Assembly: GCA_002104945.1 (NCBI GenBank)
Contig: MCFH01000048.1
Span: forward strand, 1-64,000
From: Piromyces finnis
Lineage: Eukaryota; Neocallimastigomycota; Neocallimastigomycetes; Neocallimastigales; Neocallimastigaceae
Reading direction: 5' to 3'
DNA: 64,000 bases
This document shows, one piece after another, positions 32,773 to 44,600 of the stretch. The number at the start of each line of letters is the position of its first letter. Positions within the stretch are counted from its first letter, which is position 1. A program made the translations under genes and the position numbers. The notes below the pieces were generated by a model, which was not told the DNA's origin, ran no database searches, and saw nothing but the letters and a program-made list of their open reading frames with translations.

Positions 32773-33505
32773 ATTAACCCTAAAAGTAACTTTAAATAAG
32801 TTATGGTTTAATTAAGTACTTTACCAAAATTCTTAAATAAAATTAATCCTAAACACTGCATATGTTTTGATTATTGAAAGAAAATAATAAACTTTAATTA
32901 ATCGAGATCAAAATATATAACTTTTGTTAAATTAATTGTTAAATTAAATAATTAATAACTTCGTTAGTAAATTACACTTTAAAAGTAAACAAATATAATA
33001 ATTCATGTTATAAAATAATTAAACACCTTTATTAAAACATTAAAAATAATTATTACTTTAATTAATTGTAAAATAAACAACTTTTTATATTCTTTAACTT
33101 TTAATTATTTCTTTTATTGTTATTTCTAATTACTTTTATTACTTTTATTGTAAATAGTTATTAATTTTATTATTTTAATGTAAATAGTTTAAATTTAAAA
33201 GAAAATATAAATACATGTAAATATTCTTATTTTAATCATTATTATTATTATTAATAAAGAAATATTATAATTTTAATAATCACTTTTATAATTAATTAAA
33301 TAAAATTTTAAATATTTAAATATTAGAAAAACGAGTGTTTCTAATAAAACAATTTAGTGTTTTTAATAAAACAATTTTATTAATCTTTATAAAAACAATT
33401 TCAAATTCTAATCCATATAACTTATATAGTTATAACTCAAGATATAATATAATAATCACTTTTTGAAGTAAAATTCAAAATTAAGATTATTATCAAATTA
33501 TATCA
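32720..33505 (-). mobile_element. Solo LTR, family B, inserted into element C gag
   Basis: 786 bp, inverted copy of family B with termini TGATAAAT and ATATCA, flanked by the 4-bp duplication GAAT (32716-32719, 33506-33509). Younger than element C. It separates the original gag start codon from the rest of gag. Confidence 0.88.
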
Positions 33506-33862
33506 GAATGATGTTTTTGTGTCCAATTTATGGACACCCCGAGGGTTAGGGGACTTACCTGTGTTTTTCATTTCTAGCTCGAAAATAAATTCTTTCAATA
33601 AATTAAAGAATTTATTATATAAAATATGGTTATAATGAATTTTAAAATTTAAAAATAATGAATTTTCTATTGCTAAACTATTAAGAAATAATTATTTTTA
33701 ATAATAAATTTACTTCTTTTAAATATAATATTTGAATATTATATAAAATATTGTAAATAATTATTATTAAACAATAATTTAAATAAAATAAAATATGTTT
33801 TTTAAGAACTTTTAATAACACTAACCTAATTAAAACTAAGCTAACGTAAGAACTAACTATAA

Positions 33863-33873
33863 AGCGTTAGTAT
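33863..33873 (-). promoter_or_regulatory. Element C self-priming site (11 nt)
   Basis: Directly after the 5' LTR the minus strand reads ATACTAACGCT, the exact complement of AGCGTTAGTAT within the LTR (34157-34147). The match is 11 nt and fails at base 12. A TATA-like stretch (34199-34183) lies 26-42 bp before 34157, the predicted RNA 5' end. No tRNA-complementary TGG site is present. Confidence 0.7.
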
Positions 33874-34380
33874 TGTAAAAGGTTTCTTATAATATTAGTT
33901 AATAGGTTATTAATTAGTTAATTAAGTTAGTTATTACCTCTCTATACGAGTTAATAACTAAATAAAGTTTTATAAAAAATAATAAAAGAAAGAAAATAAA
34001 TATTATAACACTAAAATAAATATAAACACTTATATAAATATTTTATGAAATAACTTTTACTTAAATAATTATATTTTAATTATATCTTTTATTTATTAAT
34101 TATAATTATCTACATTAATTATTATTATAGTTATTAATTTACTTTAATACTAACGCTAAAGTATTTAACGTTAGTTTTGACTATACTATTTAACTATATG
34201 AGTTTATTTTCTTTACCACTTGATTGGGTAAAGCAAATAAACTTCCTATTTAATTAATAACCATTAATATATGGTTATGCATATATTTGGCCAATAAATG
34301 GTGACCAGAATATATGGTTTCAATTGAAATATTTGTGGGCAAACTTATGGCCACAAATATTTCTTACAAAAATTATAGAA

Positions 34381-34454
34381 GCTCGCGTAGCCTAATTGGA
34401 TAGGGCATCAGACTTCTAATCTGAAGATTGCGGGTTCGAGTCCCGCCGTGAGTG
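34381..34454 (+). tRNA. tRNA-Arg-UCU: tRNA-Arg (UCU)
   Basis: Cloverleaf: acceptor GCTCGCG/CGTGAGT, anticodon stem TCAGA/TCTGA with loop CTTCTAA (anticodon TCT), T arm GCGGG TTCGAGT CCCGC. No intron; TTTTT at 34455-34459 terminates Pol III. At least five LTR elements have inserted successively just upstream. Confidence 0.96.
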
Positions 34455-34899
34455 TTTTTAATATTTTGTCAAAATTTCATTATGATAAACAAAAATTGTT
34501 TATATTTTATATTATTTTAATTATTTACTATTTTAATATAATATTAGATTTATTAAAGTAATAATTATTTTTAATGTTTTAATGAAAGTGTTTAATTATA
34601 TTATTTTATAACATGAATTATTATATTTGTTTACTTTTAAAGTGTAATTTACTAACGAAGTTATTAAATATTTAATTTAACAATTAATTTAACAAAAGTT
34701 ATATATTTTGATCTCGATTAATTAAAGTTTATTATTTTCTTTCAATAATTAAAATATATGCAGTGTTTAGGATTAATTTTATTTTAGAATTTTGGTACAG
34801 TAATTAATTAAACTATAACTTATTTTAAGTTACTTTTAGGGTTAACTTAAAAATCCGGTTTAATAATAATTTTATATTTATTAATTTCATTATTTATCA
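34455..34899 (+). mobile_element. Downstream flank and 5'-truncated family B LTR
   Basis: From about 34545 to the ATTTATCA terminus at 34899 the sequence matches the last 350 bp of family B. The first 90 bp after tRNA-Arg are AT-rich with no feature seen. This is the oldest recognisable layer of the tRNA-Gly stack. Confidence 0.6.
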
Positions 34900-34902
34900 A
34901 AA

Positions 34903-35017
34903 TGATACGTTATTATATAAAATATCATAATATTATTATTATTTTAAGGTTGTGATAATAAGGAATTATGCTGAAATAATATATTTCAGTTATTAATAAT
35001 TATGAGATTTATTTATT

Positions 35018-35049
<32 letters not shown>

Positions 35050-35453
35050 CACATTATTATATAAACAAAAGAATAATTTTATTATTATTAAATATTTATC
35101 TTTATTTATTATAATATATAATATATTATATTATTTGTACATTTATTTATTAATAATACATATTTAAACAATTATCTTTCTTATACAAATATACTATTTA
35201 TTCACTTATTAATATTACTAAATTATTACTAAATTCCTACCACTTATTTTATTATATTTTATTATCGGAACTTAATTATAAAATCAAGAACCCTTTTTTA
35301 AAATTATTTAATTCTCAATTATATTTATATTAGTATATATTAATTAAATTTAACAGTAATTAAAATTATTATTAATCAATTATCATCTTAACCCTTATGT
35401 AAATGGACCTGGAGTTTATGCTAAAAGTAGTATTTTTTATTTGTCACGTATCA
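34903..35453 (+). mobile_element. Solo LTR, family G
   Basis: 551 bp with 8-bp inverted termini TGATACGT / ACGTATCA, flanked by AAAA on both sides (the first A of the left copy is the last base of the preceding LTR). Only one copy in the window. A patch near 35400-35440 (GGACCTGGAGTTTATGC) is less AT-rich. Confidence 0.65.
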
Positions 35454-35457
35454 AAAA

Positions 35458-37033
35458 TGATGCGTTGACCGATATATTTTTGAATAATATAATGTTTTTA
35501 ATAAATAATAAATTCTATATTATTATGATGAAACAATAAATTTAAAATAAAATAAAAATATGATTTATAATTAACAAATAAATCACTCAAAACTCGAAAA
35601 CAAACTCTTATTATATTTTAAATTAAATCTTTATTATATTTTATAATTTATTTATTATCTATTTATTTTCTTTTTATTCTCTATTTATTGACCCCTTTTT
35701 ATGAAGAAGAATTTTATCTTCCTTTTATACATTTTCATTTATTACATGTATTATTATTTTAACTATTAAATATTATTATTACTATTGTTATTATTTATTA
35801 AAATTAAAAGAATAAATTAAAATTATGTTTTAGTATTATAAAATATTAAAGAATATTACTTATTTGATTTACTTATTACTTCAAAATGTTTAAATTTAGA
35901 AAAATTATTATAAACTATCATTGACTATCATTAAATGTATAATACCTTGAATAAAATAATTAAAATTTAAAATTAAAATAATATTAAAATAAAAATAAAA
36001 TTAAAATAAAATTAAAACAAAATTAAAATATTAAAAGTATCAATTATTATAAACACTCATTTTATACAGAAACATAAAAGAGTTCTGTATTTTATCTTTA
36101 GAATTGTTATTATTGTTCTATTTCCAGGTTTTAAGTTTATCATTTTAGTAATAATTTCTCAATTAGTTATTTATTAATTTATAAGTTTAAAGGAATTTCT
36201 AAAGAACACTTGGACAAAACACTAGAATTAATAATTTGATGTATACCATTTTATTTTTAGTTTGTTTATTCATTTTTATTTATTTATTTATTATTATTTT
36301 ATTTTTTATTATTTTAATACATTATTGGATTAAGTCGTTTTATTTTATTTAATAATTTATTTTATTATTATCACTATTAGGACATTTTTACTCAGTAATA
36401 AAGAGAATATTATTTATTTAAGAAAGGGTTATATTTTCATAAAATTATTATTCATTCATTTTTAAGAGTTATTATCATTTATTTTTATTATAAGTTACGT
36501 AGTATTTAATAATACCATAAATTTAATTATTTATTTTGTTTCCAGGAATTGAACAAAAGGGAATTATACAAAATAATATATTCTAATAAAAGAATGAAAA
36601 AGAATTTGTATATTTATTTATCTTATAACTAATAATTATATTTTAGTGTTATTAATTACTTTGTTATATTATAATTTATTATTTTCAACAATTTATACAC
36701 CAAGTATTTGAATATAAAAAAAGGAAATAAACATAAAAATCTTATTTATAACTTTCTCTTTTATTTTATTAATAAAAATAATTTTAAATACATTTATATA
36801 TTTAATATAAAAATATTTAAGTTAAAATAACTATGAAAATTCTCAATAATTAATTATATTTTATAAAAGAACTTTCTCTTTTAAATAAAAGTTAATCTTT
36901 GTTACTTTTATATGAAATTTTTATAGTATTTTATTGGTTAGTTAATAACTGATTAAGCTATTAAATAATTGCTAACCCTTAATTCAACTATATAAGTTTA
37001 ATATTTTTAACTATATAATTTTATCATGTACCA
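35458..37033 (+). mobile_element. Family E LTR plus unassigned tail
   Basis: 35458-36477 is homologous to the E LTR at 2898-3870 (TGATGCG...ATTATCA). It is followed by about 550 bp of AT-rich sequence ending GTACCA, the terminus type of element I. AAAA flanks the whole 35458-37033 unit, so the two parts may have inserted as one longer unit, or be a recombinant of two LTRs. Confidence 0.5.
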
Positions 37034-37037
37034 AAAA

Positions 37038-37789
37038 TGATGCAATATATTTCAAAGACACCATAAATAAAATATAATTGTGAACGTTAGCAATAGGGAA
37101 TGATAGTTGAATAATATATTAGATAATATTGTATTTATTTCTATTTTATAATAATAAAAATAAATAATAAAAATAAATAGTAAAAATAATAAATTTTATA
37201 ATAATATAATTAAATAGATTTTGGTTGAAAGTTTCTTTATTTAATTAATATTATTATGATTATAACATTAATAACATTCAATACTAGTAGAATCGAAAGT
37301 TATTGTTTAATAAATATAAATAGTTAAATATAAAATGTAAATATAAAAATATGTCGATAAAATTACTATTAATAATAAAATATAACTTTTCTGAAATAAC
37401 ATAAATAAACAATAAATATTCATATATAATTAATATTTTAAATTGAATTAAATATAATAAATACTAAATACGCAATTATTAACCTAAAACCAACCTAAAC
37501 TAGAACTATTAAAATAAAATAAAACTTATACTTAAAACTAAAATATCAAATATTATTTTACAAATAAAAAGTTCTCTCTCTTAATATCTTGTTCTTTATC
37601 ACTGTTTTTATATCTTTTCCTTTCTTGTGTAACTAATTATTCTAATATATGTAACTTTTGCGTCATAATAATTTATATACTAATATAGTTTAATTATTAT
37701 CATTAGTAATTAGTATACAATTTATAAAAGGATTAGATATTATTCGTAAAATATTTAAAATATTATATTTTTCTATACATCTTGTATCA
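37038..37789 (+). mobile_element. Solo LTR, family A
   Basis: 752 bp, termini TGATGCAATATATTTC and CTTGTATCA, homologous to 20625-21404 with scattered changes. AAAA on both sides. Confidence 0.75.
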
Positions 37790-37793
37790 AAAA

Positions 37794-38414
37794 TGATAAA
37801 TAATAATTATAAATATATTATAAATTTGATATTAGTAGAAAATTTTATTATAAAATAATTATTAAATAATTTTATATACTTTATTATAAAAATATAATTT
37901 ACATAAAATCAAATATTTTATAAATTTATATATTTGATTGGGTTAAATAATAAAAATAATTTTTAATATAAAGAATAATAATATTTTTTAGTAGAAAATG
38001 AGAAGACTTAGATTATTAATAATAAGTAAAATTTTAATAATAATTAATATAGTTAATTAAATAATACATAATAATATTTAAAAGACAAAAATAAGTTTTT
38101 ATATAATAAAAATTATTGTTAAAAAGAGTGTAAAAACAATAAATAAAAGAAAATATAAAAACGAAATTAAACTTGTCTAATTTGTAATTATTGTGTTAAT
38201 AATAAATAATATTTTATAGAATAAATCTGGCGTTATTATTCTATATAAATATTATTAAAATAATAAAACTATTAAAATTATAAAACAAATTAAATTTATT
38301 AAATAAAACTAGTAGAAATTGTTAAAGCTCGTACAATAACTGTCGAGATAAAACAATATAAGATAACAGAAGAAGTAGTTAAAAAGTTGTAATATAACTA
38401 CCAATCCGTTATCA
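37794..38414 (-). mobile_element. Solo LTR, family D, inverted
   Basis: 621 bp, exactly the length of the element D LTRs and clearly the same sequence in reverse (TGATAAATAA...CCGTTATCA). AAAA on both sides. Shows that integration near the tRNA can occur in either orientation. Confidence 0.85.
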
Positions 38415-38418
38415 AAAA

Positions 38419-40228
38419 TGATATAATTTGATAATAATCTTAATTTTAAAATTTACTTCAAAAAGTGATTATCATATTATATCTTTGATTATAACTATAT
38501 AAGTTATATGGATTAGAATTTAAAATTGTTTTTATAAAAATTAATATAGTTGTTTTATTAAAAACACTAAATTGTTTTATTAGAAACACTCGTTTTTCTA
38601 ATATTTAATTATTTAAAATTTTATTCATTTAATTATAAGAGTGATTATTAGAATTAGAAAATATCAACTAAACTATATAATATTTCTTTATTAATAATAA
38701 TAATGATTAAAATGAGAATATTTACATGTATTTATATTTTCTTTTAAATTTAAACTATTTACATTAAAATAATAAAATTAATAACTATTTACAATAAAAG
38801 TAATAAAAGTAATTAAAAATACCAATAAAGGAAACAATTAAAAGTTAAAGAATATAAAAAGTTGTTTATTTTACAATTAATTAAAGTAATAATTATTTTT
38901 AGCATTTTAATAAAAGTGTTTAATTATATTATTTTATAATATGAATTATTATATTTGTCTACTTTTAAAGTGTAATTTACTAACGAAGTTATTAAATATT
39001 CCATAACACTGCATATATTTTAATTATTGAAAGAAAATAATAAACTTTAATTAATCGAGATCAAAATATTATAACTTTTGTTAAATTAATTGTTAAATTA
39101 ATTTTAGAATTTTGGTATAGTAATTAATTAAACTATAACTTATTTTAAGTTACTTTTAGGGTAAACTTAAAATGTTAAGTTTTTGGATTTGGTTATGCGG
39201 CCAGGTCAGAATGTTATCAATTATATAGTAAATATGTTTTTTAAGAAATTAAATTTAAATATAAAATAACCCTTTAAACTTCCAAATGAAAAATTAATAT
39301 TTATTCTTTAGAATAACTTTTTTATAAAATTTTATTTATTTATTAATAATAATATAAATGATAATATATTTAATAACTATATAATTAAGATTATAACTAT
39401 AATCTTTACAAAGAATTAAAATCAAATTCAATTCATTCTATTTTATATTCTTTGTTCAGATTATTAAATTGATAAAAATAAAGTATTACATGTAATATGT
39501 TAATAATATAATAAGATTGTTTGTTTATTTGTTTGTTTGTTTGTTTTGTCATGACATAAAATAAAATAAACATATGATTAATCATTTAAACACTTGATCC
39601 ATTAACCTATTTTATAATAATTAAAATTATTTAATTTATAAATGTTAACTGTTACACCTAAATGGTTTAGTTCTATTTTTAGTAACAGTCACTATCATTA
39701 ATTAAATTAATATAATTAAAATTTCTATATTGATATCTTTTTAATTTTTCGTCAAGTCATAAGAAATGTCTATGATCCATACTTGATATCATATTAATTT
39801 TAATTTACTTATTAAAATCTTCAAATGATCATATCTTCCTTAAATGACCAGTTAGAAGGACCGCGATTGTACCAAAATATAGCTTTTCCTTTAAGCTTTC
39901 CAACAAATTTAGTTTCACAGCCGTAGTACTTATAGTCGTAGCGTTCGTTTTTGGCGAGTTACACCTTGTTTCGTGTTTGTTTATTTTTGGTTAAGGGTTA
40001 TAGTGTATTGATATTAAATTTTTTGAAATCATAACCCTTTCACTGAATCAAAATTTAAAAGGTGACTTTTAAAGGTGTTTTAAAATAATTATTGGGATCA
40101 TTTAATTCTAATTATTATGTTTAATTGATTATAGATATTATCTGAATTTGTTTTAAATCCAGTTAATATCTTCACATAAAAATCAGGTTTAATAATAATT
40201 TTATATTTATTAATTTCATTATTTATCA
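38419..40228 (+). mobile_element. Solo LTR, family B, interrupted by family K
   Basis: Termini TGATATAATTTG and ATTTATCA. Family K (39173-40176) splits it with a 5-bp duplication TAAAA. Without the insertion it is about 800 bp, like the other B copies. Flanked by AAAA. Confidence 0.8.
39173..40176 (+). mobile_element. Solo LTR, family K, nested in family B
   Basis: 1,004 bp, TGTTAAG...CTTCACA, closely matching 6164-7158. Perfect 5-bp duplication TAAAA (39168-39172, 40177-40181) inside the LTR of family B, not near a tRNA. Confidence 0.88.
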
Positions 40229-40231
40229 AAA

Positions 40232-40938
40232 TGTTACGGTTCGAGGAATTTACTTTTATTTATAAAATATTAATAAATTTATTAATACTCAAAAATAATA
40301 TTAAAATGAAATAAGAAAAATTGTTTTATTAATAAAATTGTTTTATTAAGATATTAATATAAAAATTATAAAATAAAATAAAAATAAAAATAAAAATATC
40401 TGTATATTCTCTAATTCTTATAATATACACCTTTTTATACTTTTTGTAAAAAATTAAGTAGTGTTAATTAAAAGAATTAGTCTTTAATTATTTACATTAA
40501 TTTTAGTATTTAAATTACTTTTAAATGAATAATAAAATTACATTACTATTATAATAAATATTTATACATATTATTAAATTGATTAACATACATTAAAAGT
40601 TTACTTTAAATATATTTAACTAAAGAATTTTACTATTTTACAGAAATATTATTCATAATTTTAATTAATAAAAATTCATTAACTTGATAAATTAAACTAA
40701 AAGTTCAATAAACTATAATTTTCAATATATTATTATTACTAAATTAATTTTTAAGTTTAATAAAATAAAATTTAAGTTCAATAAAAATAATTATTAATAA
40801 TTTTAAATATAATTTAAGTGTATACATTAATTTACAAATAAGAATATTGTAAAGTTTTCATACATTTAGGAACAATAATGGATTAGGTCATAATCATTAA
40901 TTATGACAAGAATAACATTATTTGTTGGTTCCTTAACA
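40232..40938 (+). mobile_element. Solo LTR, family H
   Basis: 707 bp with termini TGTTACGG and CCTTAACA, flanked by AAAA on both sides. Single copy in the window. Identified by termini, length and position in the stack rather than by homology. Confidence 0.55.
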
Positions 40939-41636
40939 AAAATGGTACAGAATTTTATTATAAGTACCTTTTTCTTTATTGTTTGGGACACTACAACAGT
41001 TATAAATAACAAATTTATATTCTAGATGAATATTTTTTGATTATATATTATTTTATTATTTTGTTTATTATTTTATTATTTTTATTACAAGCTTTATTAT
41101 TTATAAGTATTATTTATTATTATTTTATATTATCATTTGTTTTAAAAATAGGTATAATCTTAGAAAATAAACTAATATTATTATTAATTCCTTCACTAAA
41201 TCTAACAATAATATTATTTATTCTTCTATTATTATCACCTTATCTTTATTTTATTTATAATATAACTAATATAAACTAACTAAAACTAACTAAAAACTAA
41301 AAACTCTTCTTTTCTTTTTTTTATATATATACGCGTCTTTCTCTTCCTTATATAATTATATTTTTATCATCCTTATATTAAATTATAAAAAGTTTATTTT
41401 ACTTTAATAAATTATTTATAAGTTATTAATTTAATTTAATTTACCATTCTTATTATTACTATCGTTATATAAATTTATTAAATAAAAATATTTAAATCCA
41501 TATATATTATAAGGGTTATTTCATTTACCAAATATATGGATTTATTGCATTTTTCTGAATGTGGTGTACCAAGACATCCCGCCTTAGTTTGGACTTCGTC
41601 CCTTGAAGTCCAATTTTAAATATTTTTTTTTTTTTA

Positions 41637-44600
41637 TTACAATTCAGAAAAATATGGAATTATATTCTTTAAGTGAATATTCCGTTCTGCAATTTCCCCT
41701 GAAATAGGATCACAAACTGTAACTGTATTAAATTCTTTCTTTATGATTTTTAAGGGTCCAGTAAAATAAGGGTCCAGTTTCCTTCTATTGAATACTTTAA
41801 CTAATACTAAATCTCCAGGTTTATATGCGGCTCTCATTCGTTTACTCTGTCGTCTCCGGTCACTCCATAATTTATTGGCTGTTTCAATATTATCGATGGC
41901 TTCTTGTATCCACTTATGATGTCTCACGAACTTCTGTATCCAATATTCCTCTTCGTTCTCATACTTATTCCTGTCTTTCATCAAAGATAGTTCGAAGGGT
42001 TGTAGATCTTTGCGTCCATATAGTAGTTCAAAGCTGCTGAACTTTGTAATTTCGTTTTTACAAGTTCTAAGAGCCCATAATGCACTAGGCAGTATTTCAT
42101 CCCATTCATCTTCTTCATTACCTAATAGTTTCAGATATTTGATTATCTCCTTATTCCGGTTTTCCACTTCTCCATTAGATGCAGGGTGGTATGTCGATAC
42201 GTATTGGACGTACACGTCATGTAAATCCAGGAATGCCTTCGTCTTATCAGATCTAAATTGAGGCCCATTGTCTGTTACTAGAACCTCTGGAATACCATGG
42301 CGAGAAAATACCCTCTTCAAAAAGTCAATGACATCATCGGATTCTATATTCTCCAAAGCCTCAGCCTCCACCCATTTAGTTAAATAGTCCACTAGGACAA
42401 TGATGTATTTATTGCCTTTATTTGTTATTGGCAACGGACCTACCAGATCAAGACCTACTCTTGAAAATGGTAAGCCTGGCTTTGTAGGTATGCTTTCAAC
42501 AAAAAGGTTAGATTTCTGTGGCTTGAATTGTTGGCATCTTGGACAACACTTAATATAAATTTTTATATCGTTATTCATGCCCTTCCAATAAAATTCCTTC
42601 TTTAGCCTATGATAGGTCTTGTATATACCTTCATGTCCGATAGAATGAGCGGCTTCAATTAGTCTGAATTTTTCTTCGTCATCATCTATAATTCTTCTTA
42701 GTTTCCCATTACTCTTGTAGTATTGTATTCCATCCATAGTTATAAGTTTCCTATTAATAAAATCATTTATATTTTTATATTGATTATTATTCTCACTTAT
42801 TTTATTATTAGTAGTAGTATTACTATTGTTCTCCACGATCACGTTGATTGTTTGTTTGTTATGACTTGGTCTTGGTGCTAACTGACTTTCTTCCTTACTG
42901 GTCAATCTTGATAGAGCGTCAGCTATTACATTCTTCTTTCCTTCTTCGTACAACACTTTGATTTTTAATATACTAAACGTAGTGACCCATTTAAGATGTC
43001 GATTATTGGTTGGTTCGCTATTATTAATCAATCCAACTAGCGGTTTATGGTCGGTGATTAATTCAGTTTCCAACGTATTTCCTACTATATAATGCTTGAA
43101 TTTCCTAGAACAATAATATGCAGCTGTCCCTTCTAAATCTGTTACACTATAGTTTTCTTCTGATTTATTCAGTGTCCTACTTACAAAGTGTAGTGGTTTC
43201 TCCATTCCATCTTCATCTATTTGTAAAATCACTCCACCTATCCCATTACGTGATGCATCTGTTCTAATCTTGAATGGTTTATCAAAATCCGGTGGCATTA
43301 ATATCGGAGCTTCTATTAGTCTTAATTTTAAGATTTCAAATGAATTATTCGCCTCTGGACTCCATTTGAACTCTTCGTCTTTCTTTAATAACTTAAATAA
43401 TGGTTTAGCATATTGTGCAAATTTATCAATAAATTTTCGGTAGTAACTTACAGCCCCTAAAAACGAACGCAATTGAGAAACATTTTTCGGTGGTAGCCAG
43501 TTCATGATTACCTGCGTTTTCCCCGGAATTGGTTTAATTCCTTCTTTAGATAATACATGGCCTAGCAATTCTACTTCTTCTTGAAAGAAGTGACACTTCT
43601 CAATGTTGATTCTTAAACCATTTTCCCTGAGTATTTTAAAAACCTTTGATAAATCTCTAATATGTTCTTCCATTGTATTGGAAAAGACTATCAAATCATC
43701 AATATAAATAAAGACACACTTCCCAATAAGGTCGAAGAAAATCCTGTTCATTTCTCTCTGGAAGGTAGCTGGGGCATTACATAACCCGAAAGGCATTACC
43801 TTGAAATTATAGTTTCCATATATAGTGGTAAAACATGTAAGATCTTCATCCTCAGGATACATCGGAACTTGGTGGTAACCCGAAAACAAATCCATAGTAG
43901 TCAAAACAGCTTTCTTACCTACGTAGCACAGTATGTCATCAATTAGTGGTAGAGCGTAGGAATCCTTTATTGTACATTCATTTAAGCGTCGATAATCCAC
44001 ACACATTCGGTATTTTCCATTTTTCTTAGGCACTAAGACTACAGGCGACGACCACGATGAATGGGATGGTTCAATTAATTTATTCTTAATCAGCTTGGTT
44101 AACTCCTCTTTCAATGCATCTGCTTGCACTTTTGATAGCCTATATGCTCGTTGTTTAAAAGGAAACGAGTTTGGCTTCAACCTGATACGATGAGGTAGTA
44201 ATTTTGTTCTACTCAGATCGTCAGTTTTAACAGCGATAACATGATTAAATTTATCAAATAGCTTTCTTACTACATCTCTAATATCTTTCGGAATTTTATT
44301 CACAATATTATTAATAATATTTTCTTTTGTTTCTAACGTTCCTTCTTTTCCTTCATTCTGGGTAGACATCGCTACTGTTATTAACATTGGTGTTTCTTCT
44401 ATAGTTTCCTCCTCTGAATCCTCCCCTTTAGATTCCTGGAGATTTACATCATAATGGAGGTCTGCAATTTTCATGGGAGAATTGTTTTTATCAATGTAAT
44501 ATAAATTATCATCCACAAAATTTAAACTAAACCTATTCCTTTTAAGGGAATCGATTCCAATTAATATATCAAAGATATCATCTTTTTCGATAACCCTAAA

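Larger units (their letters stand above)
26770..34368 (-). mobile_element. Element C: chromodomain Ty3-like LTR retrotransposon
   Basis: Two 495-bp LTRs (26770-27264, 33874-34368) that look identical or nearly so, flanked by the 5-bp duplication AAAAT (26765-26769, 34369-34373), 12 bp upstream of tRNA-Arg. Minus order: 5' LTR, self-priming site, leader, gag start, UGA, gag-pol with protease, RT, RNase H, integrase and chromodomain, then a purine tract AGGGGGG (27275-27268 region) and the 3' LTR. A family B LTR (32720-33505) has inserted near the gag start. Without it the element is 6.8 kb. Confidence 0.92.

Noticed and set aside
33840-33873. tRNA primer binding site for element C
   Set aside because: No TGG-initial site follows the LTR; the 11-nt self-complement explains the position better.
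41037-41279. 80-codon frame, repeated identically at 47348-47590
   Set aside because: It lies inside the two LTRs of element I and is a string of I/L/F/Y/N; the duplication reflects identical LTRs, not a gene.
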